DNA from: Williamsia muralis
GTDB lineage: Bacteria; Actinomycetota; Actinomycetes; Mycobacteriales; Mycobacteriaceae
Reading direction: 5' to 3'
DNA: 64,000 bases
Assembly: GCF_002735905.1 (NCBI RefSeq)
Contig: NZ_PEBD01000012.1
Span: 248,001 to 312,000, forward strand
A model generated the notes under the pieces. It ran no database searches. It was not told the origin of the DNA and was given only the letters and a program-made list of their open reading frames with translations. Shown here piece by piece: positions 20,920 through 29,890 of the stretch (positions within the stretch are counted from its first letter, which is position 1; each line of letters opens with the position of its first letter). The position numbers and the translations under genes were made by a program.

Positions 20920-22296
20920 TCAGTCCCCGATGGCGCCTTCGGCTGCACGCGCCCATTCGCGCCACTGTTCGGCCTGTTCGCGTAGCTTGCGCGCATCCTT
21001 GCTCTTGCCGTTGGCTTCCGCCTTGGCAGCCTGATCCTCGAGCTGGGCCACGCGGTCAGCGAATTGCTGTGCACGCGCCTTCACCGCGGGATCGGTGCGC
21101 TGCCACTGAGCGGACTCGGCGTCGCGAATCCGCTTCTCCACAGCCTTGATTCGTGCCTCGAGGGAGTGCATCTGTTCGCGCGGGACCTTGCCGATCTCGT
21201 CCCACTGGTCCCGGATGGTGCGGAACTCGCGACGAGCCGCCTCGAGATCAGCTTGCGGATCGATGGACTTCTCGGCTCGCGCAAGTAGTTCGAGCTTTGC
21301 CTTCGCATTGGTCTCGAACTCGGCGTCGCGTTGTGACGACGCGGCGTTGCGGGCGCTGAAGAAGACATCCTGGGCGGCCTTGAACCGCGCCCACAATGCG
21401 TCGTCCTGGTCGCGTGGTGCGCGCCCGGCGGCCTTCCACTGGGTCAGCAGGTCGCGGAATTTCGCTGCGGTGTCGGCCCATTCGGTCGACGACGACAAGG
21501 CCTCGGCCTCGACGATCAGCTCTTCCTTGCGCGAACGGGCGCCGGCGCGTTCGCGGTCCATCTCGGCGAAATGTGCACCGCGACGGCGGTTGAAGGTGTC
21601 ACGGGCCTTGGAGTAGCGCTTCCACAGCTGGTCGTCGGTCTTGCGGTCGACGCCTTTGATGGTCTTCCACTCTTCGAGGATGACCCGCATGCGGTCGCCG
21701 GCGACTTTCCATTGGGTCGACTCCGACCCGATCTGCTCTGCTTCGGCGGCGAGCTCTTCTTTGCGGGCGACGGCCTTTGCACGGGCTTCGTCCCGGTCGT
21801 GTTTGACCTTTTCGGCGGCGCCGTCCGCGCCGTCGATGATCAGCTTCAGTCGCGATGCGACGGCATCGACATCTCCGATGACCGCTGCCGTGGGCAACGT
21901 GTCGAGTAGTGCGGCCGCTGCGGTCTTGGTCTTGCGGGGATCGCCGGTACCGGCGTCAAGGCGCTCCTCGAGCAACTCGACCTCGACCACGAGGTCGTCG
22001 AATCGCCGACCGAAGTGCGCCAGGCCTTCGGCGGCTGTGCCCGCCTGCCACGAGGCGATCTGGTGTTCGCCCTCGGAGGTTTTGAGCCACACGGCGCCGT
22101 CATCGTCGATACGCCCGAACTTCGAGGGATCCGAAGCGGGACGTATCACCTCCGCAGGTGCGGGGTGGACCTTGGCCGGGGGGTGCTGACCGGGGCGCGG
22201 GCCCGGTCGCGGGCCGGGCCGGGGACCAGGCTTGGGTCCCGGGGCGGGCGCCGGTGTCTCTGCTGCGGCCGGTGCGGGCGTGTGCTGCTCGGTCAT
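20920..22296 (-). CDS. DUF349 coiled-coil protein with Pro-rich head
   Basis: A 458-residue protein. The first ~45 residues are Ala/Pro-rich and contain back-to-back GPRP units. From about 140 to the end there are repeated DUF349 helical hairpins (for example [19 protein letters not shown] read as WKTIKGV and [49 protein letters not shown]), each with a conserved W and an R-x-F/L helix. Homologue of Rv2731. The molecular role of DUF349 is not settled. The long stretches of charged helix predict an elongated soluble protein. It faces the coupled miaB unit. Confidence 0.82.
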   Translation of the reverse strand: MTEQHTPAPAAAETPAPAPGPKPGPRPGPRPGPRPGQHPPAKVHPAPAEVIRPASDPSKFGRIDDDGAVWLKTSEGEHQIASWQAGTAAEGLAHFGRRFDDLVVEVELLEERLDAGTGDPRKTKTAAAALLDTLPTAAVIGDVDAVASRLKLIIDGADGAAEKVKHDRDEARAKAVARKEELAAEAEQIGSESTQWKVAGDRMRVILEEWKTIKGVDRKTDDQLWKRYSKARDTFNRRRGAHFAEMDRERAGARSRKEELIVEAEALSSSTEWADTAAKFRDLLTQWKAAGRAPRDQDDALWARFKAAQDVFFSARNAASSQRDAEFETNAKAKLELLARAEKSIDPQADLEAARREFRTIRDQWDEIGKVPREQMHSLEARIKAVEKRIRDAESAQWQRTDPAVKARAQQFADRVAQLEDQAAKAEANGKSKDARKLREQAEQWREWARAAEGAIGD

Positions 22297-22420
22297 CTCA
22301 GTACCTAGTTCCTGCCGCGCGACACGGCTGCCAGTTGCGTTTGTCTACCGGCGGTGAACGGCCTCCACACCCGGGTGGCGGCGCACCGCCTCTATCATTG
22401 AAGCAGGTCACCGGCTTGTG

Positions 22421-22439
22421 TGTGGACACTCGTGGACAA
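22421..22439 (+). other. Pair of DnaA-box-like sequences
   Basis: TGTGGACAC (22421-22429) and CGTGGACAA (22431-22439) are each one base from TGTGGACAA, the complement of the actinobacterial DnaA box TTGTCCACA, and are 10 bases apart. A perfect copy is at 22600-22608. The remaining 22297-22478 shows no gene. Confidence 0.35.
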
Positions 22440-22478
22440 TCGGCCGGTCGGGCGCATTCTGGGTTCACGCGCGTCGGC

Positions 22479-22484
22479 TAGCGT
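22479..22484 (+). promoter_or_regulatory. Candidate -10 hexamer of the miaA operon
   Basis: TAGCGT is 7 bases before GTG 22492, supporting that start and a leaderless message. Confidence 0.4.
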
Positions 22485-22491
22485 GGCGCAG

Positions 22492-23202
22492 GTGTTGGTT
22501 GCCGCTGCATTTGTCCCGGGCGCGCCGGTATTGGTGCCAGAACTGTCCGGGCCGGCGCTCTCGGAGGTCGCGCCGGTGCGGGCCGCGGCATTCGACGTCT
22601 GTGGACAACTCGCCGAAATGTGCAGTCGCTGGGTACTTGTCGGTGCCGGAAACCCTCGACGTCAGATGTCTCCGCGGGGAACCCTGGCGGGTTTCGGTGT
22701 CGATGTGGCAGTGGACTTGGTCCCGGGTTCTGATGAACCGACTGATGCCGCCATGCCCACCACAGTGTTGATCGGGGGATGGCTCCGGACCCGGACGGCT
22801 CCACACGTCGCACTCGCGGTGGAGGTCGTGGACCCGGCTGCGCCCGCGCAGTCGTGTCTACGGCAAGGGGCCGACCTGAGGTCGCGGCTCGCGTCGGCCC
22901 CGGAGCCTGTCGGTTTGCTCGTGGTGGCCGACGGTGCAACAACGATCACCGAGAAGTCGCCCGGTGGGCAGAAGCGCGGTGCGGTCGAGTTCCAGGACAT
23001 GATCGACGGCGCGCTCGCAGCGGCCGACCACAACACGATCTCGGGGCTCGACGAATCGCGGTGTACCGAGTTCGGCGTCGAGGGCAGGGCGGCGTGGCAG
23101 GTGGCATCTGGAGCCTTTGCCGGACCACCTCTGGCGTCCGAGGTCCGCTACGCGGGGGCGCCGTTCGGTGTGGGTTACACGGTGGCGTGGTGGAACACGT
23201 GA
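22492..23202 (+). CDS. Class III extradiol dioxygenase-like protein (Rv2728c-like)
   Basis: A 236-residue protein starting [18 protein letters not shown]. The overall pattern, an N-terminal strand followed by P-x-x-P-V-L and a C-terminal [11 protein letters not shown]...[12 protein letters not shown] segment, matches the actinobacterial proteins annotated near miaA (Rv2728c), which have the fold of class III extradiol dioxygenases. I do not see the two histidines that bind iron in active enzymes at the N-terminus, so catalysis is doubtful. Its stop overlaps the miaA start (GTGA), so it is translationally coupled to tRNA modification. Confidence 0.65.
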   Translation: MLVAAAFVPGAPVLVPELSGPALSEVAPVRAAAFDVCGQLAEMCSRWVLVGAGNPRRQMSPRGTLAGFGVDVAVDLVPGSDEPTDAAMPTTVLIGGWLRTRTAPHVALAVEVVDPAAPAQSCLRQGADLRSRLASAPEPVGLLVVADGATTITEKSPGGQKRGAVEFQDMIDGALAAADHNTISGLDESRCTEFGVEGRAAWQVASGAFAGPPLASEVRYAGAPFGVGYTVAWWNT

Positions 23203-24110
23203 CCGCCGGGACGAAGCCCATCGCGGTGATCGGGCCCACGGCCAGTGGCAAGTCCGACCTCGCGCTCGATCTGGCGGTCGAGCTGGGCGGGGACATCGTG
23301 AACGTCGACGCGATGCAGCAGTACCGGGGGATGGACATCGGTACGGCCAAGGTTCCCGTGCACGAGCGTCGCGGGATCACTCATCATCAGATCGACGTCC
23401 TCGACGTCACCGAGACGGCGACCGTCGCCAGGTATCAGCAGGCCGCCCGCGAGGACATCGAGCGTCTCCTGGCGCAGGGGCGAACGCCGGTGGTGGTGGG
23501 TGGATCGATGATGTACATCCAGGCACTCCTCGACGACTGGAACTTCCCGGCCACTGATCCGGTCGTCCGACGGCGCCACGAAGACGAAATGGAGCGAATC
23601 GGGACACGAGCAATGCATGACCGGCTGGCGCAGATGGATCCGGAAGCCGCCCGGCAGATCCTGGACACCGATGGTCGCCGGATCGTCCGGGCGCTGGAAG
23701 TCGTGGAGCTGACGGGTCGGCCCTTCGCCGCGTCGGCTCCGACGATCGGTGCCCCCAGGTGGGACACGACGGTGATCGCGCTCGATCGCGACACCGCAGA
23801 GCTCGACGAGCGGATCGAGCGACGCACGAGTGCGATGTTCGGGTCGGGCTTCGTCGACGAGGTGGAGACACTGCTGTCGGCGGGCCTCCGGAACGGTGTC
23901 ACCGCGGCTCGCGCCATCGGATACGCACAGGTCATGGCGGCCATCGACGGTGACTATGACTTGGCCCGCGCGCAGGAGCTGACCTTCATCGGTACGCGGC
24001 GTTACGTACGCAGGCAACGGTCCTGGTTCCGCCGTGACCCTCGCATCCACTGGCTCGACGCCTCGACGCCGGACCTCACGGGTCAGGCGCTGCGCGCGGC
24101 AGGCAGATGA
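23199..24110 (+). CDS. miaA: tRNA dimethylallyltransferase MiaA
   Basis: Adds a dimethylallyl group to A37 of tRNAs that read codons starting with U; MiaB acts next. The product has 303 residues from GTG 23199, with the P-loop GPTASGKS at 12-19, the catalytic aspartate in [17 protein letters not shown] and the late [14 protein letters not shown] segment that contacts tRNA. The start is fixed by a four-base overlap with the preceding gene. Confidence 0.95.
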   Translation: MTAGTKPIAVIGPTASGKSDLALDLAVELGGDIVNVDAMQQYRGMDIGTAKVPVHERRGITHHQIDVLDVTETATVARYQQAAREDIERLLAQGRTPVVVGGSMMYIQALLDDWNFPATDPVVRRRHEDEMERIGTRAMHDRLAQMDPEAARQILDTDGRRIVRALEVVELTGRPFAASAPTIGAPRWDTTVIALDRDTAELDERIERRTSAMFGSGFVDEVETLLSAGLRNGVTAARAIGYAQVMAAIDGDYDLARAQELTFIGTRRYVRRQRSWFRRDPRIHWLDASTPDLTGQALRAAGR

Positions 24111-24124
24111 GGAGGTCGGGCGCG

Positions 24125-24130
24125 TATCGT
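24125..24130 (+). promoter_or_regulatory. Candidate -10 hexamer for dapF
   Basis: TATCGT is 7 bases before the dapF ATG. Confidence 0.4.
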
Positions 24131-24137
24131 TGACAGA

Positions 24138-25031
24138 ATGTTCGCACGCGTCGACTTCGTCAAAGGGCACGGCACACAGAACGATTTTGTGCTGTTGCCC
24201 GACCCCGGCGTGCAGTTGGACCTCACCCCGGAGTTCGTGTCGGCGCTGTGTGATCGTCACCGTGGCATCGGGGCGGACGGGGTTCTCAGGGTCGCCACAG
24301 CCGGGGCACTTCGCGATGCGGGCGTGCTCATAGCGCTCGGCGCCGGCATAGCCGACGACGATTGGTTCATGGACTACCGCAACGGCGACGGCTCGATCGC
24401 GGAGATGTGCGGCAACGGTGTCCGGGTGTTCGCGCATTTCCTTGCCGCGCATGAGCTTGTGTCCGAACGCTCCTTCACCGTCGGGTCGCGCGCGGGTGCG
24501 CGGCCGGTGACGGTGCACACTGTGACGGGTTCGTCGGCCGACGTCACCGTGAACATGGGCCCTGCCCGTCTCGGCGTCGACAGCAAAGCCCAGATCGACG
24601 GCCGGCGGTACGCCGGGGTGTCGGTGGATGTCGGCAATCCCCATCTCGCGTGCGTGGTCGACGGATTGACGCCGGGGGATCTGGCGGACATCGATCTGTG
24701 CGGGTCGATCACGTTCGACCACGCAGTCTTTCCCGATGGTGTGAACATCGAGCTGATCACCGCACCGTTGTCCGCAGGCGCTGCGGACGCCGAGGACGCC
24801 GAGATCACGATGCGTGTCCACGAACGCGGAGTCGGTGAGACCCGCAGCTGCGGTACCGGAGTCGTCGCTGCGGCCGCCGCCGCTCTCCGGTTCATGGGAA
24901 GGTCCGAGGGGACGGTACTCGTCAACGTTCCCGGGGGTCAGATCACGGTGACGGTCGATGACGAGAACACAACGCTGCGCGGCCCGTCGGTACTCGTCGG
25001 CGCCGGAGTGCTCAACGAGGGATGGCTCTAA
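24138..25031 (+). CDS. dapF: Diaminopimelate epimerase DapF
   Basis: Interconverts LL- and meso-diaminopimelate for lysine and peptidoglycan. It has 297 residues in two mirror-image domains. The catalytic cysteine pair is present: C91 in [11 protein letters not shown] and about C238 in [10 protein letters not shown]. Other landmarks are GNPHLAC and the start [12 protein letters not shown]. It lies 27 bases after miaA but has its own promoter-like hexamer. Confidence 0.96.
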   Translation: MFARVDFVKGHGTQNDFVLLPDPGVQLDLTPEFVSALCDRHRGIGADGVLRVATAGALRDAGVLIALGAGIADDDWFMDYRNGDGSIAEMCGNGVRVFAHFLAAHELVSERSFTVGSRAGARPVTVHTVTGSSADVTVNMGPARLGVDSKAQIDGRRYAGVSVDVGNPHLACVVDGLTPGDLADIDLCGSITFDHAVFPDGVNIELITAPLSAGAADAEDAEITMRVHERGVGETRSCGTGVVAAAAAALRFMGRSEGTVLVNVPGGQITVTVDDENTTLRGPSVLVGAGVLNEGWL

Positions 25032-25076
25032 AATCGGTATGCACCACACCTACCCGAGTGTCACCATGGTGATCTC

Positions 25077-26513
25077 ATGACCGAAATCAACAAGGCCGGC
25101 AATGATCAGCGCGACGCGCCGACGATCGGCGAACTCCAGCTCGACGAACGCAGTTCGCTGCAGCGCGTCGCCGGATTGTCCACAGAGCTCACCGACGTCA
25201 CCGAGGTCGAGTACCGCCAGCTGCGACTCGAACGGGTTGTCCTGGTGGGGGTCTGGACGCAGGGCAGCACCACTGCGCAGGCCAATTCCAGTCTCGCTGA
25301 GCTCAAGGCCCTCGCCGAGACGGCAGGGTCCGAAGTTCTAGAAGGTGTCATCCAGCGTCGTGAAAAGCCCGATCCGGCAACCTATATCGGGTCCGGCAAA
25401 GCTCACGAGCTGCGTGAGATCGTCTTGGCCACCGGCGCCGACACCGTCATCTGCGATGGCGAGCTGACCCCTGCGCAGCTGACTGCTCTGGAAAAAGTGG
25501 TCAAGGTCAAGGTCGTCGATCGAACTGCGCTGATCCTCGACATCTTCGCCCAGCACGCGACGTCGCGAGAAGGCAAGGCGCAGGTCGCGCTGGCGCAGAT
25601 GGAGTACATGCTCCCGCGGCTTCGTGGCTGGGGCGAATCCATGTCCCGGCAGGCGGGTGGACGTGCCGGCAGCAATGGCGGCGTGGGACTGCGCGGACCC
25701 GGTGAGACGAAGATCGAGACCGACCGTCGACGGATCCGCGAACGCACAGCGAAGCTGCGGCGCGAGATCCGCGAAATGAAGACGTCACGAACCACCAAGC
25801 GCGCCAGGCGAAAGCAGGCTGCCGCGTCGGCGGTGACCATCGTCGGGTACACCAACGCCGGCAAATCGAGTTTGATCAACGCGCTGACCGGATCGGGCGT
25901 GCTGGTCCAGAACGCCTTGTTCGCAACCCTCGATCCGACAACCCGTCAGATGTCCCTCGAGGATGGCCGTGAACTGGTCATCACCGACACCGTCGGATTT
26001 GTCCGGCATCTGCCCACCCAGCTGGTCGAGGCCTTCCGTTCAACCCTCGAGGAGGTCGCCGACGCCGATCTGCTCCTGCACATCGTTGATGGTTCGGACC
26101 CGGTTCCGACCGACCAGATCATGGCGGTGCGGAAGGTGATCGAATCCGTGCTCGAGGAGGAGAAGGCGACAGCTCCGCCCGAATTGCTCGTGATCAACAA
26201 GATCGATGCCGCCGACCCGCTGGTACTGGCGCAACTCAAAGGACTGTTCCCGACAGCCGTGTTCATCTCGGCAGCCACCGGCGAGGGCATCGACGTACTC
26301 CTCGATCGCATCCGGGAGTCGGTGGCCCGGAACGACGTGCACGTCAGTGTTCGGGTGCCGTATGAGCGTGGCGACCTCGTGTCGCGGATCCATGCCGAGG
26401 GTGATGTGTTGACCGAACGCCACGAGCCGGACGGGACTGCGATCACCGCCACGGTGCCTGCTGCGCTGTCGCGCCAGCTGGCATCTCTGGCCATTCCCGA
26501 GGCGGCCGAATAA
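25077..26513 (+). CDS. hflX: GTPase HflX
   Basis: Ribosome-associated GTPase that splits or rescues stalled ribosomes. It has 478 residues. N-terminal HflX domain with EYRQLRLERVVLVG and RREKPDPATYIGSGKA, Gly-rich loop GGVGLRGPGETKIE, helical region, then the G domain: G1 VGYTNAGKSS near 258-267, switch II DTVGFVRHLP and G4 NKID. A C-terminal domain ends near IPEAAE. Synteny: Rv2725c, between dapF and fadE20. Confidence 0.95.
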   Translation: MTEINKAGNDQRDAPTIGELQLDERSSLQRVAGLSTELTDVTEVEYRQLRLERVVLVGVWTQGSTTAQANSSLAELKALAETAGSEVLEGVIQRREKPDPATYIGSGKAHELREIVLATGADTVICDGELTPAQLTALEKVVKVKVVDRTALILDIFAQHATSREGKAQVALAQMEYMLPRLRGWGESMSRQAGGRAGSNGGVGLRGPGETKIETDRRRIRERTAKLRREIREMKTSRTTKRARRKQAAASAVTIVGYTNAGKSSLINALTGSGVLVQNALFATLDPTTRQMSLEDGRELVITDTVGFVRHLPTQLVEAFRSTLEEVADADLLLHIVDGSDPVPTDQIMAVRKVIESVLEEEKATAPPELLVINKIDAADPLVLAQLKGLFPTAVFISAATGEGIDVLLDRIRESVARNDVHVSVRVPYERGDLVSRIHAEGDVLTERHEPDGTAITATVPAALSRQLASLAIPEAAE

Positions 26514-26542
26514 CGCTCTCAACTGCAGCTTTGGGCCAGATG

Positions 26543-26571
26543 TAGAATCCGGTTACAGTTGGATATCCAAC
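26543..26571 (+). promoter_or_regulatory. Promoter with 14-bp palindrome before the acyl-CoA dehydrogenase gene
   Basis: TAGAAT (26543-26548) is a good -10 hexamer. The perfect palindrome GTTGGATATCCAAC (26558-26571) starts about 10 bases later, at the expected transcription start. An outer pair TTACAG (26553-26558) / CTGTAA (26581-26586) flanks it. This layout suggests a repressor operator, possibly of TetR type. Confidence 0.5.
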
Positions 26572-26599
26572 CAATGCCACCTGTAATGGAGACCTGACG

Positions 26600-27742
26600 A
26601 TGGAACGCACCCTTTTCGAGCCCGAGCACCTTCTCTTCCGCGATTCGTACCGGAGCTTCCTCGAGCAGCACGTGGCGCCGAACCACGAACGCTGGGAAGA
26701 GCAGAACCTGGTGGACCGGGATGTCTGGGTCGAAGCAGGCAAGAACGGATTCCTCGCGGTGGAGGCGCCCGAGGAGTTCGGCGGCGGGGGAGTCGACGAC
26801 TTCCGTTACAACACCATCATCGACGAAGAGACCGTCCGCGGTGGCTACAGCGGTATCGGCTTCGCGCTGCACAACGACGTGGTGGCGCCGTACCTGCTCG
26901 ACCTCTGCAACGACGAGCAGAAGGCACGCTGGCTGCCCGGCTTCGTCTCCGGCGAGCTGATCACCGCGATCGCGATGACCGAGCCCGGCACCGGTTCCGA
27001 TCTCCAGGGCATCAAGACCAACGCCAAGAAAGACGGCGACAACTGGGTGCTGAACGGTTCCAAGACGTTCATCACCAACGGCATCAACGCCGACCTCGTC
27101 ATCGTGGTGGCCCGCACCGACCCCGAGGCCGGTGCGAAGGGGTTCAGCCTGCTGGTGGTCGAGCGCGGTATGGAGGGATTCGAACGCGGCCGCAATCTCG
27201 ACAAGGTCGGGATGAAGGCGCAGGACACCGCCGAGCTGAGCTTCGACAACGTCAAGGTGCCCGCCGAGAACCTGCTGGGCGAGGAGGGCATGGGCTTCAT
27301 CTACCTGATGCAGAACCTCCCGCGGGAGCGCCTGTCGATCGCTGTTGTGGCGGCCGGTGCCATGGAGTCGGTTCTCGAGACGACGATCCAGTACACCAAG
27401 GACCGCAAGGCATTTGGTCGCCCGATCGGTAGCTTCCAGAACTCGCGGTTCCTGCTCGCCGAACTGGCGACGTCCACCGCTACCACCCGTGTGTTCGTCG
27501 ACCGGTGTATCGAACTGCTGAACGAGAAGAAGCTCACCGTTCCGGACGCGGCGATGGCGAAGTACTACGCCACCGAGAACCAGGTCCACCTCATCGATCG
27601 TTGCCTGCAACTGCACGGCGGCTACGGCTACATGCGTGAGTACTCGGTGGCCAAGGCCTTCCTCGATTCACGCGTTCAGACCATCTACGGCGGTACCACC
27701 GAGATCATGAAGGAAGTCATCGGCCGAAGCCTCGGCGTCTGA
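26600..27742 (+). CDS. fadE20: Acyl-CoA dehydrogenase (FadE20-like)
   Basis: FAD enzyme of fatty-acid beta-oxidation, 380 residues, starting MERTLFEPEHLLFRDSYR. The FAD/substrate signatures MTEPGTGSDLQGI and RKAFGRPIG are intact, with QLHGGYGYMREY near the C-terminus. The usual catalytic YEGT reads YGGT here, so the base is probably supplied from helix G (E256 or E260), as in long-chain and isovaleryl-CoA dehydrogenases. Monocistronic between hflX and a strong terminator; synteny with Rv2724c. The chain-length preference is not deducible. Confidence 0.9.
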   Translation: MERTLFEPEHLLFRDSYRSFLEQHVAPNHERWEEQNLVDRDVWVEAGKNGFLAVEAPEEFGGGGVDDFRYNTIIDEETVRGGYSGIGFALHNDVVAPYLLDLCNDEQKARWLPGFVSGELITAIAMTEPGTGSDLQGIKTNAKKDGDNWVLNGSKTFITNGINADLVIVVARTDPEAGAKGFSLLVVERGMEGFERGRNLDKVGMKAQDTAELSFDNVKVPAENLLGEEGMGFIYLMQNLPRERLSIAVVAAGAMESVLETTIQYTKDRKAFGRPIGSFQNSRFLLAELATSTATTRVFVDRCIELLNEKKLTVPDAAMAKYYATENQVHLIDRCLQLHGGYGYMREYSVAKAFLDSRVQTIYGGTTEIMKEVIGRSLGV

Positions 27743-27765
27743 GTACGAGTTTCAGAACTACGCGA

Positions 27766-27795
27766 AGTGGGGTGCACCGGAAGGTGCACCCCACT
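27766..27795. terminator. Strong hairpin between fadE20 and lexA
   Basis: AGTGGGGTGCACC-GGAA-GGTGCACCCCACT: perfect 13-bp stem with a GGAA loop, 23 bases after the fadE20 stop and 55 bases from the end of lexA. No T-run, as is common in actinobacteria; usable by both convergent genes. Confidence 0.8.
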
Positions 27796-27850
27796 CGTGT
27801 CTGCGTAGTCTCCGCGTTTGTTCGGTTGCCGAGAGTGTTGCCGGACCGCC

Positions 27851-28570
27851 TCAGAGGCGCCGCATCACGGTGACGACTTTGCCCAACACAACGGCGTTGT
27901 CGCCGGGAATGGGGTCGAACACCGGGTTGTGCGGCATCAGCCACACCGCATCCTTGGTGCGTTTGAACGTCTTGACGGTCGCCTCCCCGTCGATCATGGC
28001 CGCAACGATGTCGCCGTTGTCTGCGACATTCTGCTGCCGGACGACCACCCAGTCGCCGTCACAGATGGCGGCATCGATCATCGACTCGCCGACCACCCGC
28101 AGAAGGAACAAAGATCCTTCCCCGACAAGCTCTTTCGGTAGCGGGAACACGTCTTCGACGGCTTCCTCGGCCAGGATCGGCCCGCCGGCCGCGATGCGGC
28201 CGAGGACCGGAACGAACGTCGGTGTCGGCAGGGATTCGTCAGGTACCTGGACCTGGCCGGCCGCCGTAGCCGGATTGAGGTCGGTGTCCTGGATGTTGAC
28301 CGCCCGGGGACGGTTGTTCTCGCGCTGGAGGAATCCTTTGCGCTCGAGGGTTCGGAGCTGATGAGCGACCGACGACGTGGAGGTCAGGCCGACATCATCA
28401 CCGATCTCGCGGATGGAAGGGGGATAACCGCGATCGCGGACCGACGCCCGGATCACCTCCAGCACGGCTTTCTGGCGCGGGGTCAGAGACCCCTCGGCCA
28501 GCGGTTCGGAAGTGACCACCGTCGCGGCCGCCTCGTCCGGCGGCGTCCGGGTGTCTGTCGTATCGGCCAT
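27851..28570 (-). CDS. lexA: SOS repressor LexA
   Basis: Represses DNA-damage genes and cleaves itself when bound to RecA filaments. It has 239 residues from ATG 28570. Winged helix-turn-helix at about 28-90 ([21 protein letters not shown] split across the recognition helix as SIREIGDDV and [10 protein letters not shown]). The cleavage site is A128-G129 in RIAAGG; the serine-lysine dyad is S163 (VVGESM) and K200 (ATVKTF). An in-frame start at 28636 would add 22 residues and is less likely. Divergent from chiZ with SOS boxes between. Confidence 0.96.
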   Translation of the reverse strand: MADTTDTRTPPDEAAATVVTSEPLAEGSLTPRQKAVLEVIRASVRDRGYPPSIREIGDDVGLTSTSSVAHQLRTLERKGFLQRENNRPRAVNIQDTDLNPATAAGQVQVPDESLPTPTFVPVLGRIAAGGPILAEEAVEDVFPLPKELVGEGSLFLLRVVGESMIDAAICDGDWVVVRQQNVADNGDIVAAMIDGEATVKTFKRTKDAVWLMPHNPVFDPIPGDNAVVLGKVVTVMRRL

Positions 28571-28660
28571 CAGGTCCTCCAGTTCGTACGGTGTCCGGCC
28601 AAGGTGTCGTAGCTGTCGAGAGAAGGAAACGCACACGTTGTTCGTTGGATTATGGCGATC

Positions 28661-28700
28661 ACGCTAATGCAATCTGTCACAACTCTCAAACATTTGTTCG
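28661..28700 (-). promoter_or_regulatory. lexA promoter with overlapping SOS box
   Basis: On the minus strand, TTGAGA (28689-28684), 17 bases, TAGCGT (28666-28661). The SOS-like box CGAACAAATGTTTG (28700-28687, one mismatch from GAAC-N4-GTTC) overlaps the -35, which fits LexA autorepression. Confidence 0.65.
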
Positions 28701-28737
28701 ATTGGGCGTGGCGTGTGTCGGACCTCCGTGATACAAC

Positions 28738-28753
28738 TCGAACATTCGTTCAA
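28738..28753 (+). promoter_or_regulatory. SOS box before chiZ
   Basis: TCGAAC-ATTC-GTTCAA, full GAAC-N4-GTTC core, directly after the -10-like TACAAC (28732-28737) and 39 bases before the chiZ ATG. TGTCGG at 28716-28721 resembles the core of a PafBC-type element and is 10 bases before TACAAC. Confidence 0.7.
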
Positions 28754-28792
28754 TCGAACGAGTGATCGAACTGTTGACCCGAGGATCGAACA

Positions 28793-29314
28793 ATGACTGC
28801 AGCCACCACCATCAGCCGCCCGGCCGCTGAGCGGCCCCGTCGCCGCCTCGCCCGAGTCGGTGGGCCCGTCGCCTCCGATCAGTACCGCACGGCGCGAGCG
28901 CGTGTCGACAGTACTCGCCGGCCGGCCGACCGTAGGCTCGCCGCAGACCGCCGTGTCGTGGTGGGCTGCCCCGAGCCTGGCAGTTCCGCGCCGTCGGCTG
29001 CTGTCGCCGAGCGCGATGTGTATTTCCGCCGACGTGCCTGGGCCGGGGCCGCCGTGGCCGGAATCGGCCTGATGATGCTCGTGTTGTTCCTCATGTTCTT
29101 CGGCCGGGTTGTCGAGAGCGGCGCCGCTCCGGCGAACACCGGGACGGCGGTCGTCCATGTGCAGTCGGGAGAATCGTTGGGCGACATCGCCTCTCGGATC
29201 GCACCCGAGATGCCGACCGAAGCTGTGGTGGAGAAGATCATGGACCTCAACGCGATGAGCAATTCAGCGTTGTCGCCGGGGCAATCCCTGGTGACGCCGA
29301 TCTACGCGCGGTAG
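28793..29314 (+). CDS. SOS-induced LysM membrane protein, ChiZ (Rv2719c)-like
   Basis: A 173-residue protein with a basic, disordered first ~75 residues, one membrane helix at about 84-104 and an external C-terminal LysM-like domain ([21 protein letters not shown], seen as [13 protein letters not shown]) that should bind peptidoglycan. Synteny (divergent from lexA, before nrdR) and topology match Rv2719c/ChiZ of M. tuberculosis, a damage-induced protein that affects FtsZ-ring assembly, and DivS of Corynebacterium. An SOS box precedes it, so a role as damage-induced division inhibitor is the best inference. Confidence 0.82.
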   Translation: MTAATTISRPAAERPRRRLARVGGPVASDQYRTARARVDSTRRPADRRLAADRRVVVGCPEPGSSAPSAAVAERDVYFRRRAWAGAAVAGIGLMMLVLFLMFFGRVVESGAAPANTGTAVVHVQSGESLGDIASRIAPEMPTEAVVEKIMDLNAMSNSALSPGQSLVTPIYAR

Positions 29315-29409
29315 CTGCGGTGTTGGGGCAAGCAATCGGCCGGGCGGTATCCTCTACAACAGAGTGTCCGGTCATTCCGACGGGGCCGCTGACGTCCGAG
29401 GAACCCTGC

Positions 29410-29859
29410 ATGCACTGCCCGTTTTGCAAGAACGAGGACACGCGGGTCGTCGACTCACGGGTGGCCGACGAGGGCCAGGCGATTCGTCGTCGGCGGGCCT
29501 GCTCGCAATGCGGACGGCGGTTCACCACGGTGGAGAGTGCAGTCCTTGCGGTCGTCAAACGCAACGGCGTCACCGAACCTTTCAGTCGCGAGAAGGTGAT
29601 GAGGGGCGTGAGGCGGGCCTGCCAGGGCCGCGCGGTAGACGATGACCGTCTGCACCTGCTCGCACAGCAAGTCGAAGAGGCTGTCCGCGCCTCCGGATCG
29701 GCCGAGGTTCCCAGCAACGAAGTGGGCCTGGCGATCCTGGGCCCGTTACGGGATCTCGACGAGGTCGCATACCTTCGGTTTGCGTCGGTGTATCGCTCGT
29801 TCGACTCAGTCGAAGACTTCCAGAAAGAGATCGACGATCTGCGAGCCGCCAAACCCTGA
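29410..29859 (+). CDS. nrdR: Transcriptional repressor NrdR
   Basis: Nucleotide-sensing repressor of ribonucleotide reductase genes. The 149 residues from ATG 29410 have a zinc ribbon with C3, C6, C31 and C34 (MHCPFC ... CSQC), then an ATP-cone domain with [16 protein letters not shown] and the [12 protein letters not shown] end. The 90 codons upstream of the ATG are not conserved. No NrdR box was recognised in the window. Confidence 0.95.
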   Translation: MHCPFCKNEDTRVVDSRVADEGQAIRRRRACSQCGRRFTTVESAVLAVVKRNGVTEPFSREKVMRGVRRACQGRAVDDDRLHLLAQQVEEAVRASGSAEVPSNEVGLAILGPLRDLDEVAYLRFASVYRSFDSVEDFQKEIDDLRAAKP

Positions 29860-29868
29860 CCGGTTTCG

Positions 29869-29890
29869 TCCGGCATGTGGTGCCGCCGGA
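29869..29890. terminator. Weak hairpin between nrdR and hrpA
   Basis: TCCGGC (29869-29874) pairs with GCCGGA (29885-29890) across a 10-base loop in the 31-base gap between convergent genes. Confidence 0.3.

Noticed and set aside
23175-25049. 624-codon minus-strand frame over miaA and dapF
   Set aside because: Antisense shadow; both + strand genes have intact catalytic motifs.
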